DNA of 64,000 nt from Streptomyces melanogenes (GTDB taxonomy: Bacteria; Actinomycetota; Actinomycetes; Streptomycetales; Streptomycetaceae), in contig NZ_BMTS01000008.1 of assembly GCF_014649795.1 (NCBI RefSeq), forward strand, positions 124,001 to 188,000, given 5' to 3'. Made by a program: the position numbers and the translations under genes. The notes under the pieces were generated by a model. The model was not told the origin of the DNA. It made no database searches and saw nothing but the letters and a program-made list of their open reading frames with translations. Positions 38,900-47,452 of this stretch are shown here, one piece after another (positions within the stretch are counted from its first letter, which is position 1; every line of letters starts with the position of its first letter).

Positions 38900-39882
38900 G
38901 GCTCCACCCTGCCCCCGGCCTCCCCGGAGCCGGGAATCTCTTTGCCGTTTCGGCAATTCGTCCGGTGCTCCTGCGGGCTGACCCCGCGCACCCGCTTGAA
39001 CGCGGCACTCAGCGCGAACGCGCCCCCGTACCCCACCTGCCGCGCGATCGCCTCGACCGTCGCGTCGCTCTCCCGCAGCAGGTCCGCCGCGAGCGCGAGC
39101 CGCCAGCCCGTGAGGTACGCCATCGGCGGCTCCCCGACCAGCTCCCCGAACCGCCGTGCCAGACCGGCCCGCGAGACCCCGCACTTCGCGGCGAGCGCGG
39201 CGACCGTCCACGGGTGCGCGGGCTCGTTCTGGAGCAGCCGCAGCGCGGGCCCCACCACCGGGTCGCCCATCGCCCGGTACCAGGCGGGCGCGTCCGCGCC
39301 CGGCCGGTTGAACCAGGCCCGCAGCACCGCGATCAGAAGCAGGTCGAGGAGCCGGTCCAGAACGACGCTCTGGCCGGGCTCGTCCCGGGAGATCTCCTCG
39401 TCGAGCAGCGGCATCACCGAGCAGTTCCACTCCTCGGCGGTGAGCACGAGCAGCGGCGGCAGCGCGTCGAGCAGCCGCCCGCTGATCTCGCCCTCCATCA
39501 GATACGTGCCGACGAGCATCGTGGCCGAGCCGTCGGCGGCGTTGCCCCAGGTCCGTACGCCCAGATCCATCGACTCCGCCAGCGGCTCGCCGCGCAGCGT
39601 GGTGCACGCCCCGCCCGGGCCGATCCTCGCGAACGGCTCGGCGTCGCGCGCGTGGGCGACGGTGTACGGGTCGGGGCCGCGCGCGACGACGATGTCACCG
39701 GGCCGGGCAAGGACCGGCGGCCCCGACTCCGGGACGATCCACGCCTCGCCGCGTGTCATCGACATCAGGCAGATGGGCGCCCGGTCCTCGATCCGTACGG
39801 ACCACGGCGGCTCCATCACCATCCGCAGCAGAAACGCCCCACGGGCGCGCGGTCCGTCGAGGAGTCCGGCGAGTGCGTCCAT
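38896..39882 (-). CDS. AraC-family regulator with cupin-type sensor domain
   Basis: This is a 328-residue regulator. The N-terminal cupin-like half includes PGDIVVARGPDPYTVAH, and the C-terminal double HTH (about 215-315) has WTVAALAAKCGVSRAGLARR and VEAIARQVGYGGAFALSAAF. This layout is typical of cupin_6/AraC proteins that sit beside short-chain or NmrA-like reductases. It is upstream of and overlaps the methyltransferase, and is divergent from an NmrA-like reductase, both plausible targets. Confidence 0.88.
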   Translation of the reverse strand: MDALAGLLDGPRARGAFLLRMVMEPPWSVRIEDRAPICLMSMTRGEAWIVPESGPPVLARPGDIVVARGPDPYTVAHARDAEPFARIGPGGACTTLRGEPLAESMDLGVRTWGNAADGSATMLVGTYLMEGEISGRLLDALPPLLVLTAEEWNCSVMPLLDEEISRDEPGQSVVLDRLLDLLLIAVLRAWFNRPGADAPAWYRAMGDPVVGPALRLLQNEPAHPWTVAALAAKCGVSRAGLARRFGELVGEPPMAYLTGWRLALAADLLRESDATVEAIARQVGYGGAFALSAAFKRVRGVSPQEHRTNCRNGKEIPGSGEAGGRVEP

Positions 39883-39998
39883 GGCCGCGAGCCTAGTCGC
39901 AGCCCTGTCGGACCGGGTGGCGGAGCCGTAGACGCAGACGTATGCGCATGAGCCCTTGGAGCATGGAGAGTCGGGGCCGTGCCCGCGAAGCTGGACGC

Positions 39999-40862
39999 AT
40001 GACGAACACAGAGCTGAACACCGATCAGGACACCTCCGCCACGCCGAACACCGTGCTCGTGACCAGCGGCACCGGCAAGACCGGGCACCGGGTCGTCGAG
40101 CGGCTCACCGCGCTCGGGGTGCCGGTCCGCTCCGGCTCGCGCAGCGGCGAGATGCGCTTCGACTGGGCCGACGAGTCGACCTGGGGGCCCGCCCTCGCGG
40201 GTGCCGACGCGGCGTATGTGGCGTACTTCCCGGACCTCGCGGCGCCCGGCGCGGTCGAGGCGATGCGGACCTTCGGCGGGCTCGCCGTCCGGCACGGTGT
40301 GCGGCGCCTGGTGCTGCTCTCCGGGCGCGGCGAGCCGGCGGCGGTCCTGGCCGAGGACGCCCTGCGCGAGTCGGGCGCGGACCTCACGGTCGTACGCGCC
40401 GCGTTCTTCGCGCAGAACTTCAGCGAGGGCGCGATGATCGAGGGCGTGCTCGCGGGCGAGATACCGTTCCCGGCGGGCGACACGGCCGAGCCGTGGGTGG
40501 ACGCCGACGACCTCGCCGACGTCGTGGTCAAGGCGCTCACCGAGGACGGGCACGCGGGGCTGGTCCACGAGTTGACGGGCCCTCAGCTGCTGACCCTCGC
40601 CGACGTCGCGGCGGCGCTGTCGGCCGCGACCGGCCGCCCGGTGCGGTACGTGCCGATGTCCGGCGCCGAGTACGCCGGACTGCTGGAGCGGTACGGGCTC
40701 CCGGAGGGCGAGGCGCAGTGGCTCGCTGAGCTGTTCACGACGCTGCTCGACGGGCACAACTCCTCGACCACGGACGGCGTCAAGCGGGTCCTCGGCCGGG
40801 AGCCCAAGGCGTTCGCGGACTTCGCCCGGGACGCGGCGGCGGCCGGCGACTGGCAGGGCTGA
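39999..40862 (+). CDS. NmrA-like NAD(P)-binding oxidoreductase
   Basis: This is a 287-residue atypical short-chain dehydrogenase. NTVLVTSGTGKTGHRVVERL is the dinucleotide-binding motif. VRRLVLLSGRGEP and LTVVRAAFFAQNFSEG are typical of the NmrA/QOR2 group that reduces quinones or senses the redox state of the cofactor. The classic catalytic Tyr-x3-Lys is not apparent. The ATG at 39999 is chosen over an upstream ATG at 39942. It is divergent from the AraC gene. Confidence 0.83.
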   Translation: MTNTELNTDQDTSATPNTVLVTSGTGKTGHRVVERLTALGVPVRSGSRSGEMRFDWADESTWGPALAGADAAYVAYFPDLAAPGAVEAMRTFGGLAVRHGVRRLVLLSGRGEPAAVLAEDALRESGADLTVVRAAFFAQNFSEGAMIEGVLAGEIPFPAGDTAEPWVDADDLADVVVKALTEDGHAGLVHELTGPQLLTLADVAAALSAATGRPVRYVPMSGAEYAGLLERYGLPEGEAQWLAELFTTLLDGHNSSTTDGVKRVLGREPKAFADFARDAAAAGDWQG

Positions 40863-40867
40863 GGACC

Positions 40868-40890
40868 GGGCCCGGCGGCCCGCCGGGCCC
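40868..40890 (+). terminator. Compact GC hairpin after the NmrA-like gene
   Basis: GGGCCCGGCGG and CCGCCGGGCCC are perfectly complementary around a single base; a realistic fold has about nine pairs. It is 5 bp past the stop. Confidence 0.65.
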
Positions 40891-41076
40891 ACCCCGACCG
40901 CCCCGATCGTTGATCTCCGGCCAGGTGACCGAAACCTGCCGTGACCAACACCACGCCCTCCGTGAGCGTCCGATTACCGCAATCGGGGCCTGCCGTCGGG
41001 TAGTCGCCATTCCTTCGGACTAGGTTTTCGTCTGTCACCGCATTGACGACACGCCGCGACGAAGGAAGCTGAACCG

Positions 41077-41955
41077 ATGGACGAGAACGAATCCCTGGCG
41101 GAGCGATTCGAGGAGAACCGCCCGCGCCTTCGGGCGGTCGCCTACCGGATGCTCGGCTCGCTGAGCGAGGCGGAGGACGCCGTCCAGGAGGCCTGGCTGC
41201 GGGCGGACAGCTCCAGCGAGGGCGTGGAGAACCTGAGCGGCTGGCTCACCACGGTCGTCTCGCGGGTCTGCCTCGACATGCTGCGCTCGCGCCAGGCCCG
41301 GCGGGAGGATCCGCTCGACGTCCACGTGCCCGACCCGATCGTGGACCGCCCGGACCGGGTGGACCCCGAGCACGAGGCGCTGCTCACCGACTCGGTCGGG
41401 CTCGCCCTGCTCGTCGTGCTCGACACGCTGGCCCCGGCGGAGCGGCTGGCGTTCGTGCTGCACGACATGTTCGGGGTGCCGTTCGAGGAGATCGCGCCGA
41501 TCGTGGACCGCGCCCCGGCCGCGACCCGGCAGCTGGCCAGCCGAGCCCGCCGCCGGGTGCAGGGCCGGGCCGTCCCCGACCCGGACCTGAACCGGCAGCG
41601 CAAGGTCGTCGACGCCTTCCTCGCGGCGGCGCGCGGCGGCGACTTCGAGGGCCTGCTCGCCACGCTCGACCCGGACATCGTGCTCCGGGCCGACTACGGG
41701 CCGGGCTCGCTCACCCCGTCCAAGACGGTGCTCGGCGCCCACGCCGTGGTCCAGAACGCGCTGTCCTTCGCCCAGTACGCCAGGTTCGCCCGCCCGGCAC
41801 TGGTCAACGGCGCGATGGGCGTGGTCAACGCCCCGGAGGGCCGGACGATGGCGGTGCTCGGCTTCACCGTCCGGGACGACAGGATCGTCGAGATCAACAT
41901 CCTGGCCGACCTGGAGCGGCTGGCCGACCTGGACGTGGCGGCGCTCGACGCGTGA
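41077..41955 (+). CDS. ECF RNA polymerase sigma factor with SnoaL-like C-terminal domain
   Basis: This is a 292-residue sigma-70 family protein of the SigJ/ECF41-like type. Region 2 has RAVAYRMLGSLSEAEDAVQE and LSGWLTTVVSRVCLDMLRSR. Region 4 has LAPAERLAFVLHDMFGVPFE and APAATRQLASRARRRV. A SnoaL-like domain (about residues 175-285) replaces the need for a separate anti-sigma factor in this group. The linker contains HVPDP where ECF41 proteins have WLPEP. The usual COE/epimerase partner gene is not adjacent. AAGGAAG precedes the ATG by nine bases. Confidence 0.88.
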   Translation: MDENESLAERFEENRPRLRAVAYRMLGSLSEAEDAVQEAWLRADSSSEGVENLSGWLTTVVSRVCLDMLRSRQARREDPLDVHVPDPIVDRPDRVDPEHEALLTDSVGLALLVVLDTLAPAERLAFVLHDMFGVPFEEIAPIVDRAPAATRQLASRARRRVQGRAVPDPDLNRQRKVVDAFLAAARGGDFEGLLATLDPDIVLRADYGPGSLTPSKTVLGAHAVVQNALSFAQYARFARPALVNGAMGVVNAPEGRTMAVLGFTVRDDRIVEINILADLERLADLDVAALDA

Positions 41956-41963
41956 GCCCGGCG

Positions 41964-41991
41964 CCTCCCGGGGCCCGCGCGCCCCGGGAGG
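41964..41991. terminator. Bidirectional terminator between sigma factor and dehydratase genes
   Basis: CCTCCCGGGG at 41964-41973 pairs perfectly with CCCCGGGAGG at 41982-41991 over an 8-nt loop. It fills the gap between the convergent stops. Confidence 0.78.
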
Positions 41992-42303
41992 TCAGCCCGC
42001 GCCGTGGCCGGGGGCGATCGCCTCGACGCGGTGGGCGAGTGCGAAGTCCTTCTCGGTCACCCGGCCGCCCGCGTCGTGGCTGTTCACCGTGAGCGCCACC
42101 GTGTTGTAGCCGAGCGTCAGATCGGAGTGGTGGTTCAGCTCGTCCTGGATCTGCGCGATGTGGATGACCATCGCGGTGGCCGCGAAGTGCGAGGCCAGCC
42201 GGTAGGTGCGGGCGAGGCGCTCCTCGCCGTCCGGGAGCGACCAGCCCGGCAGTTCGCGCAGGCGGTCCTCGATGTCCTTCTGCGACAGCGGCTCAACGGG
42301 CAT
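41992..42303 (-). CDS. Pterin-4a-carbinolamine dehydratase
   Basis: This 103-residue PhhB/PCD-family protein dehydrates 4a-hydroxytetrahydropterin to regenerate the pterin cofactor. The family signature is IQDELNHHSDLTLGYNTVAL followed by TEKDFALAHRVEAIA, with the conserved His pair. GGAGT precedes the ATG. No aromatic amino acid hydroxylase is adjacent, so it may serve another pterin enzyme or molybdopterin salvage. Confidence 0.92.
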   Translation of the reverse strand: MPVEPLSQKDIEDRLRELPGWSLPDGEERLARTYRLASHFAATAMVIHIAQIQDELNHHSDLTLGYNTVALTVNSHDAGGRVTEKDFALAHRVEAIAPGHGAG

Positions 42304-42381
42304 GACCGGACTCCTTACGAGGTGGTGACGGTACGGGGTGGAACACGGCATCTCCGGCTCCGTCTCCGTAGCGTCGCCCCT

Positions 42382-43395
42382 ATGCGTGTACTTGTCACGG
42401 GAGGCGCGGGCTTCATCGGCTCGCAGATCGTCTCGGCCCTCTCCGCCCGGGGCCATGAGCCCGTCGTCCTCGACCGCGCGGTCCGGCCCGGCGACGATGT
42501 CCGCGACCCGGAGGCGGTCGCCCGGGCGCTGCGCGGCGTGGACGCCGTCTGCCACCAGGCCGCGATGGTCGGCCTCGGCACGGACTTCTCCGACGCGCCC
42601 GACTACGTGGCCTGCAACGACCTCGGCACGGCGGTGCTGCTCGCCGCGATGGCCGAGCGGGAGCAGCGGGACCTGGTGCTCGCCGGGTCGATGGTGGTGT
42701 ACGGGGAGGGGCACTACGAGTGCCCGCGCCACGGGCCCGTACGCCCCGGGCCCCGGCCGCACGAGGAGCTGGCGGCCGGGCGCTTCGAGCCGCTGTGCCC
42801 GCGCTGCGGCGCGGAGCTGACGCCGGGCCTGGTCTCCGAGGACGCGCCCGCGGACCCGCGCAATGTGTACGCCACCACCAAGCTGGCCCAGGAGCACCTG
42901 ACGGCCGCCTGGGCGCGCGCCACCGGCGGGCGTGCGGTGTCGCTGCGCTACCACAACGTGTACGGGCCGGGGATGCCGCGCGACACCCCGTACGCCGGGG
43001 TCGCCTCCTTCTTCCGCTCGGCGCTCGCCCGCGGCGAGGCGCCCCGGGTCTTCGAGGACGGCCGCCAGCGCCGCGACTTCGTCCACGTACGCGATGTGGC
43101 CGAGGCGAACGCGGTGGCCCTGGAGGCCCTGCACGAGCGCCCGCCGGGGACCCTCACCGCGTACAACACGGGCAGCGGGACCCCGCACACGGTGGGCGAG
43201 ATGGCCGAGGCGCTGGCCGGGGCGTACGGCGGGCCGAAGCCGGTGGTGACGGGCGAGTACCGGCTCGGGGACGTCCGCCACATCACGGCCGACTCGGCGC
43301 GGCTGCGCGAGCAGCTCGGGTGGCGGCCGGCGGTGGGGTTCGCGGACGGGATGGCGGAGTTCGCGCGGGCGGAGCTACGCCCGGCCACTGGCTGA
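42382..43395 (+). CDS. Extended SDR sugar-nucleotide epimerase/dehydratase with zinc-knuckle-like insertion
   Basis: This is a 337-residue extended short-chain dehydrogenase. GGAGFIG (7-13) binds NAD; Ser103, Tyr163 and Lys167 (AGSMVVYGEG, NVYATTKL) form the catalytic set; YHNVYGPGMPRDTPYAGVAS is typical of sugar-nucleotide enzymes. Between the Ser and Tyr strands an insertion of about 40 residues carries C114-x2-H117 and C139-x2-C142 (ECPRHG, LCPRCG), a probable zinc site. It is 7 bp from the convergent histidine kinase stop and precedes a glycosyltransferase group, so a role in surface glycan precursor supply is likely. Confidence 0.85.
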   Translation: MRVLVTGGAGFIGSQIVSALSARGHEPVVLDRAVRPGDDVRDPEAVARALRGVDAVCHQAAMVGLGTDFSDAPDYVACNDLGTAVLLAAMAEREQRDLVLAGSMVVYGEGHYECPRHGPVRPGPRPHEELAAGRFEPLCPRCGAELTPGLVSEDAPADPRNVYATTKLAQEHLTAAWARATGGRAVSLRYHNVYGPGMPRDTPYAGVASFFRSALARGEAPRVFEDGRQRRDFVHVRDVAEANAVALEALHERPPGTLTAYNTGSGTPHTVGEMAEALAGAYGGPKPVVTGEYRLGDVRHITADSARLREQLGWRPAVGFADGMAEFARAELRPATG

Positions 43396-43402
43396 CGGTT
43401 TG

Positions 43403-44515
43403 TCAGGGACGGGCCGCCGGGAGGATCAGTTCGAAGCGGCAGCCGCCGTGCACGTTGTGGACGGCGGCGCTGCCCGCGTGCGCCTCGACGATGCCGCGTA
43501 CGATCGCCAGGCCCAGGCCCGCGCCGCCCGGTGGGGTGCGCGCCTCGGTGCCGCGCCAGCCGGTGTCGAAGACGCGGTTCAGATCGTCGTCGGGGATGCC
43601 CCCGCAGCCGTCCGTCACCGAGAGCACCACCGACTCCGCGCGCGCCTCGGCCGCGACCGCGACCGTGCCGTCGGCCGGGGTGTGCCGGATCGCGTTGACC
43701 AGCAGGTTCGCCAGGACCCGGGTCATCTCCTTGCCGTCGACCTCGACCGGGACCGGCTCGACGCGGTCGCCGACCAGCCGCACGCCGTGCTCGCGGGCGA
43801 GCGGGTCGGCGCCCGCCAGCGCGTCACCGACCAGGTCGTGCACGGACATCCGGGCCGGGTTGAGGGTGAGGGCGCCCGCGTGGATGCGGGAGAGCTCGAA
43901 GAGGTCGCCCACCATGCCGTCGAGGCGCTCGACCTCGGTGCGGATCTGCCGGAAGTAGCGCTCGGGGTCCTTGGCCATGCCGTCCTCCAGGGCCTCGGCC
44001 ATCGCGCGCAGCCCCGCGAGCGGGGTACGCAGATCGTGCGAGATCCAGGCGACGAGCTCGCGGCGGGAGGTCTCCAGGGCGCGTTCGCGCTCGCGGGACG
44101 CGGAGAGCCTGGCGCTGGTGGCGGCCAGCTCGCGGCTGAGCGCGGCGAGTTCGGCGGTGGCCGGCCCGGCGGGCGCGGCGAAGCTGCCGCCGTCGCCGAA
44201 CGAGCGGGCGGCCAGGGCTAGTTGATGGCTGCTGGCGACGACCCGGCGGCCCAGGATGAGCGCGGTGGCGAGCGAGACGGCCGCGGCCATGGCGATGACC
44301 AGGGTGACGACCTTCAGGTCGTGCGAGGACAGGAACATCTCCCAGGCCACCGCGAGGGTCCCGGCGAGCATCGCGCTGACCGCGACGGCGGCCACCACGG
44401 CGAGCGAGGCGGTGACCGAGCGGTGGCGCAGCAGGCGCAGCGCGAGGGCCCCGAGCAGGCCCGCGGCGGCGGCCCCCAGGAACGCGTACACGGCTATGAG
44501 CAGGACGTCCTTCAT
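43403..44515 (-). CDS. Sensor histidine kinase
   Basis: This 370-residue membrane kinase has two N-terminal membrane blocks (about 5-27 and 35-90), a HAMP-like linker, the H-box VAWISHDLRTPLAGL, N-box LANLLVNAIRHTPADG, and G-boxes VTDGCGGIPD and PGGAGLGLAIVRGI. There is almost no extracellular loop, so it probably senses within the membrane. It follows the response regulator gene by 2 bp on the same strand. Confidence 0.92.
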   Translation of the reverse strand: MKDVLLIAVYAFLGAAAAGLLGALALRLLRHRSVTASLAVVAAVAVSAMLAGTLAVAWEMFLSSHDLKVVTLVIAMAAAVSLATALILGRRVVASSHQLALAARSFGDGGSFAAPAGPATAELAALSRELAATSARLSASRERERALETSRRELVAWISHDLRTPLAGLRAMAEALEDGMAKDPERYFRQIRTEVERLDGMVGDLFELSRIHAGALTLNPARMSVHDLVGDALAGADPLAREHGVRLVGDRVEPVPVEVDGKEMTRVLANLLVNAIRHTPADGTVAVAAEARAESVVLSVTDGCGGIPDDDLNRVFDTGWRGTEARTPPGGAGLGLAIVRGIVEAHAGSAAVHNVHGGCRFELILPAARP

Positions 44516-44517
44516 GG

Positions 44518-45258
44518 TCAGGCCTCCTCTCCGGCGAGGCCCGCGCCCTGTGGCGCGTCGTCCGCGTCCGCCGCCTCGAAGCGGTACCCGACCCCCCACA
44601 CCGTCTGGATGAGCCGCGGCTTGGCGGGGTCGTCCTCGACCTTGCCGCGCAGCCGCCGTACGTGGACGGTGACGGTGGACAGGTCGCCGAACTCCCAGCC
44701 CCACACCTCGCGCATCAGCCGCTCGCGGGTGACGGCCTCGCCGGGGTGGCTCATCAGATAGGCGAGGAGGTCGAACTCCCGCAGGGTCAGGGCGAGTTCA
44801 GAGCCCTGCTTGACCGCGCGGCGGGCGGCCGGGTCCAGGACGATGCCCGCGCGTGAAACCGGCGGGCCCGGCCGGGCGGCGGCGGCCCGGCTGCGGCGCA
44901 GCACGGAGTCGACGCGCAGCACCAGCTCGCGCGGGCTGAACGGCTTGGTGACGTAGTCGTCCGCGCCTATCTCCAGGCCGAGCACCCGGTCCTCCTCGTC
45001 GCCGCGCGCGGTGAGCATGATGACCGGTACGGGACCGGCGCTCCGCAGGGTGCGGCAGACCTCCAGGCCGTCCATGCCCGGCAGCATCAGGTCGAGGACG
45101 ACGAGGTCGGGCCGGCGCGCACCGGCCGCGCGCAGGGCGGCGGGGCCGTCGCCGACGTGCTCGACCTCGTACCCGGCGCGTTCGAGATAGCCAGTGACCA
45201 CCTCGGCCACGGTCGGGTCGTCGTCGACGACGAGGATGCGGGACTGGGCGTTGTGCAT
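44518..45258 (-). CDS. OmpR/PhoB-family response regulator
   Basis: This is a 246-residue regulator. The receiver domain has ILVVDDDPTV, phospho-acceptor Asp in LVVLDLMLPGMDG, Thr in VIMLTARGDEED and Lys in DDYVTKPFSPREL. The C-terminal winged helix is typical (LTLREFDLLAYLMSHPGEAV, STVTVHVRRLRGKVE, LIQTVWGVGYRF). It is divergent from the glycosyltransferase operon, which it may regulate together with the kinase gene behind it. Confidence 0.94.
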   Translation of the reverse strand: MHNAQSRILVVDDDPTVAEVVTGYLERAGYEVEHVGDGPAALRAAGARRPDLVVLDLMLPGMDGLEVCRTLRSAGPVPVIMLTARGDEEDRVLGLEIGADDYVTKPFSPRELVLRVDSVLRRSRAAAARPGPPVSRAGIVLDPAARRAVKQGSELALTLREFDLLAYLMSHPGEAVTRERLMREVWGWEFGDLSTVTVHVRRLRGKVEDDPAKPRLIQTVWGVGYRFEAADADDAPQGAGLAGEEA

Positions 45259-45374
45259 GGCCACAGGGTCGCATCCGGCGGGCCGCCGCGTCGCCACCCG
45301 GATGGCCGACCCGGGACGACGTCCCTGTTTCGTAAGAACCCGAAGTCCCGATTTGTCCGCCGCGCCTTCGTACC

Positions 45375-46085
45375 GTGAGGGGCGTGACCGACTCGATCCC
45401 CACGACGGTGGACGTCGTACTGCCCTGCCTCGACGAGGCCGAGGCGCTGCCCTGGGTGCTGGCCAGGATCCCGGCGGGCTGGCGGGCCGTCGTCGTCGAC
45501 AACGGCTCGACGGACGGCTCGGCCGAGATCGCCCGCGCGCTCGGCGCGACCGTGGTGCACGAGGCCCGGCGCGGCTTCGGCGCGGCCTGCCACGCCGGGC
45601 TGCTGGCGGCCGACGCCGAGTACGTCTGCTTCTGCGACTGCGACGGCTCACTCGACCCCTCGCTCCTCGCGCCCTTCGTACGGGAGGTGGCCGCCGGAGA
45701 CGCCGACCTCGTCCTGGGGCGGCGCAGGCCCACCGCGCGCGGGGCCTGGCCGCCGCACGCGCGCGCCGGGAACCTGGCCCTGGCCAGGATGCTGCGCCGC
45801 CGCACCGGGCTGCGCCTGCACGACCTGGGCCCGCTGCGGGCGGCCCGGCGCGCGCCGCTGCTCGCGCTCGGCGTCGCGGACCGGCGCAGCGGCTATCCGC
45901 TGGAGATGGTGGTGCGCGCGGCGGACGCCGGGTGGCGGGTGCGCGAGTACGACGTGCCGTATCTGCCGCGCACCGGCAGGTCGAAGGTGACCGGCACCTG
46001 GCGGGGCACCTGGCAGGCCGTGCGGGACATGCGCGCGGTGCTCGCCCTGCCGCCGGTTCCCGCCGCGACGGCGGGTGTGCGGTGA
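45375..46085 (+). CDS. Family 2 glycosyltransferase
   Basis: This 236-residue GT-A enzyme likely transfers a sugar to a polyprenyl or lipid acceptor. TTVDVVLPCLDEAEALPWVL begins the fold, VVDNGSTDGSAEIA binds the nucleotide, and CDCDGSLDP supplies the metal-binding DxD. It is soluble, with no C-terminal membrane helices. Two GTG starts (45375, 45384) are possible. It is the first gene of an overlapping trio; its stop overlaps the next start as GTGA. Confidence 0.85.
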   Translation: MRGVTDSIPTTVDVVLPCLDEAEALPWVLARIPAGWRAVVVDNGSTDGSAEIARALGATVVHEARRGFGAACHAGLLAADAEYVCFCDCDGSLDPSLLAPFVREVAAGDADLVLGRRRPTARGAWPPHARAGNLALARMLRRRTGLRLHDLGPLRAARRAPLLALGVADRRSGYPLEMVVRAADAGWRVREYDVPYLPRTGRSKVTGTWRGTWQAVRDMRAVLALPPVPAATAGVR

Positions 46086-46732
46086 CGGCGCCGGTCACCC
46101 TCCTGGTGATCGCCAAGGCGCCGGTGCCGGGCCGGGTCAAGACGCGGCTGACCCCGCCGTACTCGCCCGAGCAGGCCGCGCGGATCGCCGAGGCGGCGCT
46201 CGCCGACACCCTGGACGCGGTGCTCGCCGCTCCGGCCCGGCGCCGGGTCCTGGTCCTCGACGGGGCGCCCGGCCCGTGGCTCCCACCGGGCATCGAGGTC
46301 GTCCCGCAGTGCGCGGGCGGCTTGGACGAACGCCTGGCGGCGGCCTTCGCGCTCGATCCGGGCCCGGCCCTGCTCATCGGCATGGACACCCCGCAGGTGG
46401 GCCCGGATCTGCTGGCCCCGGCCCTGGCCGGATGGGGGCCGGGCGAGGCCTGGTTCGGCCCGGCGGCCGACGGCGGCTTCTGGTCGCTCGGCCTGACCGC
46501 TCCCGACCCTTCGCTGCTGCGCGGGGTGCCCATGTCCGTCCCCGAGACGGGCGCGGTCCAGCGGCGGCGGCTCGTCGACGCGGGGCTCACCGTGCACGAG
46601 CTGGAGCCGCTGCGGGACGTCGACATCGCGGCCGACGTGCGCGAAGTGGCGGCGCTCGCGCCGGACGGCCGGTTCGCGCGGGCGGTCGCCCTGTGCGGGG
46701 GCGGTTCCGTCGAGGCGGGCGCCGCGCGATGA
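46082..46732 (+). CDS. DUF2064 / TIGR04282-type nucleotidyl- or glycosyltransferase-like protein
   Basis: This is a 216-residue GT-A-like protein. LLVIAKAPVPGRVKTRLTPP at the N-terminus is the family hallmark and resembles nucleotide-sugar pyrophosphorylases. LLIGMDTPQVGPDLL and GPAADGGFWSLGL are also conserved. Its biochemical role is unproven; members cluster with GT2 enzymes. It overlaps both neighbours by 4 bp. Confidence 0.82.
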   Translation: MTAPVTLLVIAKAPVPGRVKTRLTPPYSPEQAARIAEAALADTLDAVLAAPARRRVLVLDGAPGPWLPPGIEVVPQCAGGLDERLAAAFALDPGPALLIGMDTPQVGPDLLAPALAGWGPGEAWFGPAADGGFWSLGLTAPDPSLLRGVPMSVPETGAVQRRRLVDAGLTVHELEPLRDVDIAADVREVAALAPDGRFARAVALCGGGSVEAGAAR

Positions 46733-47388
46733 CCACGACCGCCGTGCCCGCCGCGCTCGCCTGGCGGGCCGATCCGTACACCGCCGCCCTGCGCAGCGGG
46801 CGCGGGCCGCTGTTCCTGCACCGCCGGGACGGCTGGCTGCTGCCGCTCGAAGTGGAGCGCTGGTGCGCGGCGCCGGACCCGGCCGACCTGACCGTGCTGC
46901 GGCGGTGCCGGGGCGCCGTGCTGGACATCGGGTGCGGGCCCGGGCGCCTGGTGGTGGCGCTCGCCGCGCTCGGTACTGCCGCGCTCGGCGTCGACGTCAG
47001 CCCCGAGGCCGTCCGCCGCACCCAGCGCTCGGGCGGCAGCGCCCTGTGCCGGTCGGTGTTCGACCCGCTGCCCGGCGAGGGCCGCTGGCACACCGCGCTC
47101 CTGCTCGACGGCAACATCGGCATCGGCGGCGACCCGGCCGCCCTGCTGGAACGGGCGGCCCAACTACTGTGTCCCGACGGGCAGTTGCTCGTGGAGGCGG
47201 CGCCCTTCGACGTGGACGAGCACGTGGAGGTGCGGGTGGCCGACGGCCGGGGCGCGTTCGGGACGGGCTTCCCCTGGTCTCGGCTCGGCGCCGCCGCACT
47301 CCTGAAGTACGCGCACGCCACCGGCTGGCGGGCGGCCGAGCGGTGGACGGCGGCCGGGCGCCCCTTCGTCGCGCTGCGCCGGACGTGA
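46729..47388 (+). CDS. Class I SAM-dependent methyltransferase
   Basis: This is a 219-residue methyltransferase. Motif I is GAVLDIGCGPGRLVVALAAL, followed by LGVDVSPEAVRRTQ and a post-I acidic segment. HTALLLDGNIGIGGDPAALL is the distinctive central stretch. It is the third gene of the GT2-DUF2064 trio and overlaps by ATGA. It probably modifies a glycan or lipid intermediate. Confidence 0.85.
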   Translation: MTTTAVPAALAWRADPYTAALRSGRGPLFLHRRDGWLLPLEVERWCAAPDPADLTVLRRCRGAVLDIGCGPGRLVVALAALGTAALGVDVSPEAVRRTQRSGGSALCRSVFDPLPGEGRWHTALLLDGNIGIGGDPAALLERAAQLLCPDGQLLVEAAPFDVDEHVEVRVADGRGAFGTGFPWSRLGAAALLKYAHATGWRAAERWTAAGRPFVALRRT

Positions 47389-47394
47389 ACGGGG

Positions 47395-47435
47395 GGGCCG
47401 GGCCCGAACTCTGGGGAGGAGTCCGGACCCGGCCC
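47395..47435. terminator. Bidirectional hairpin between the methyltransferase and S53 peptidase genes
   Basis: GGGCCGGG (47395-47402) pairs with CCCGGCCC (47428-47435), and the inner arms continue with two mismatches. It lies between the convergent stops. Confidence 0.65.
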
Positions 47436-47452
47436 TGTTCACCGTGGGGGGA

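Noticed and set aside
41030..41076. ECF41-type self-promoter (TGTCA with CGTC) upstream of the ECF sigma gene
   Set aside because: TGTCA is present near 41034 but no CGTC occurs at the required spacing, so I do not call a promoter.
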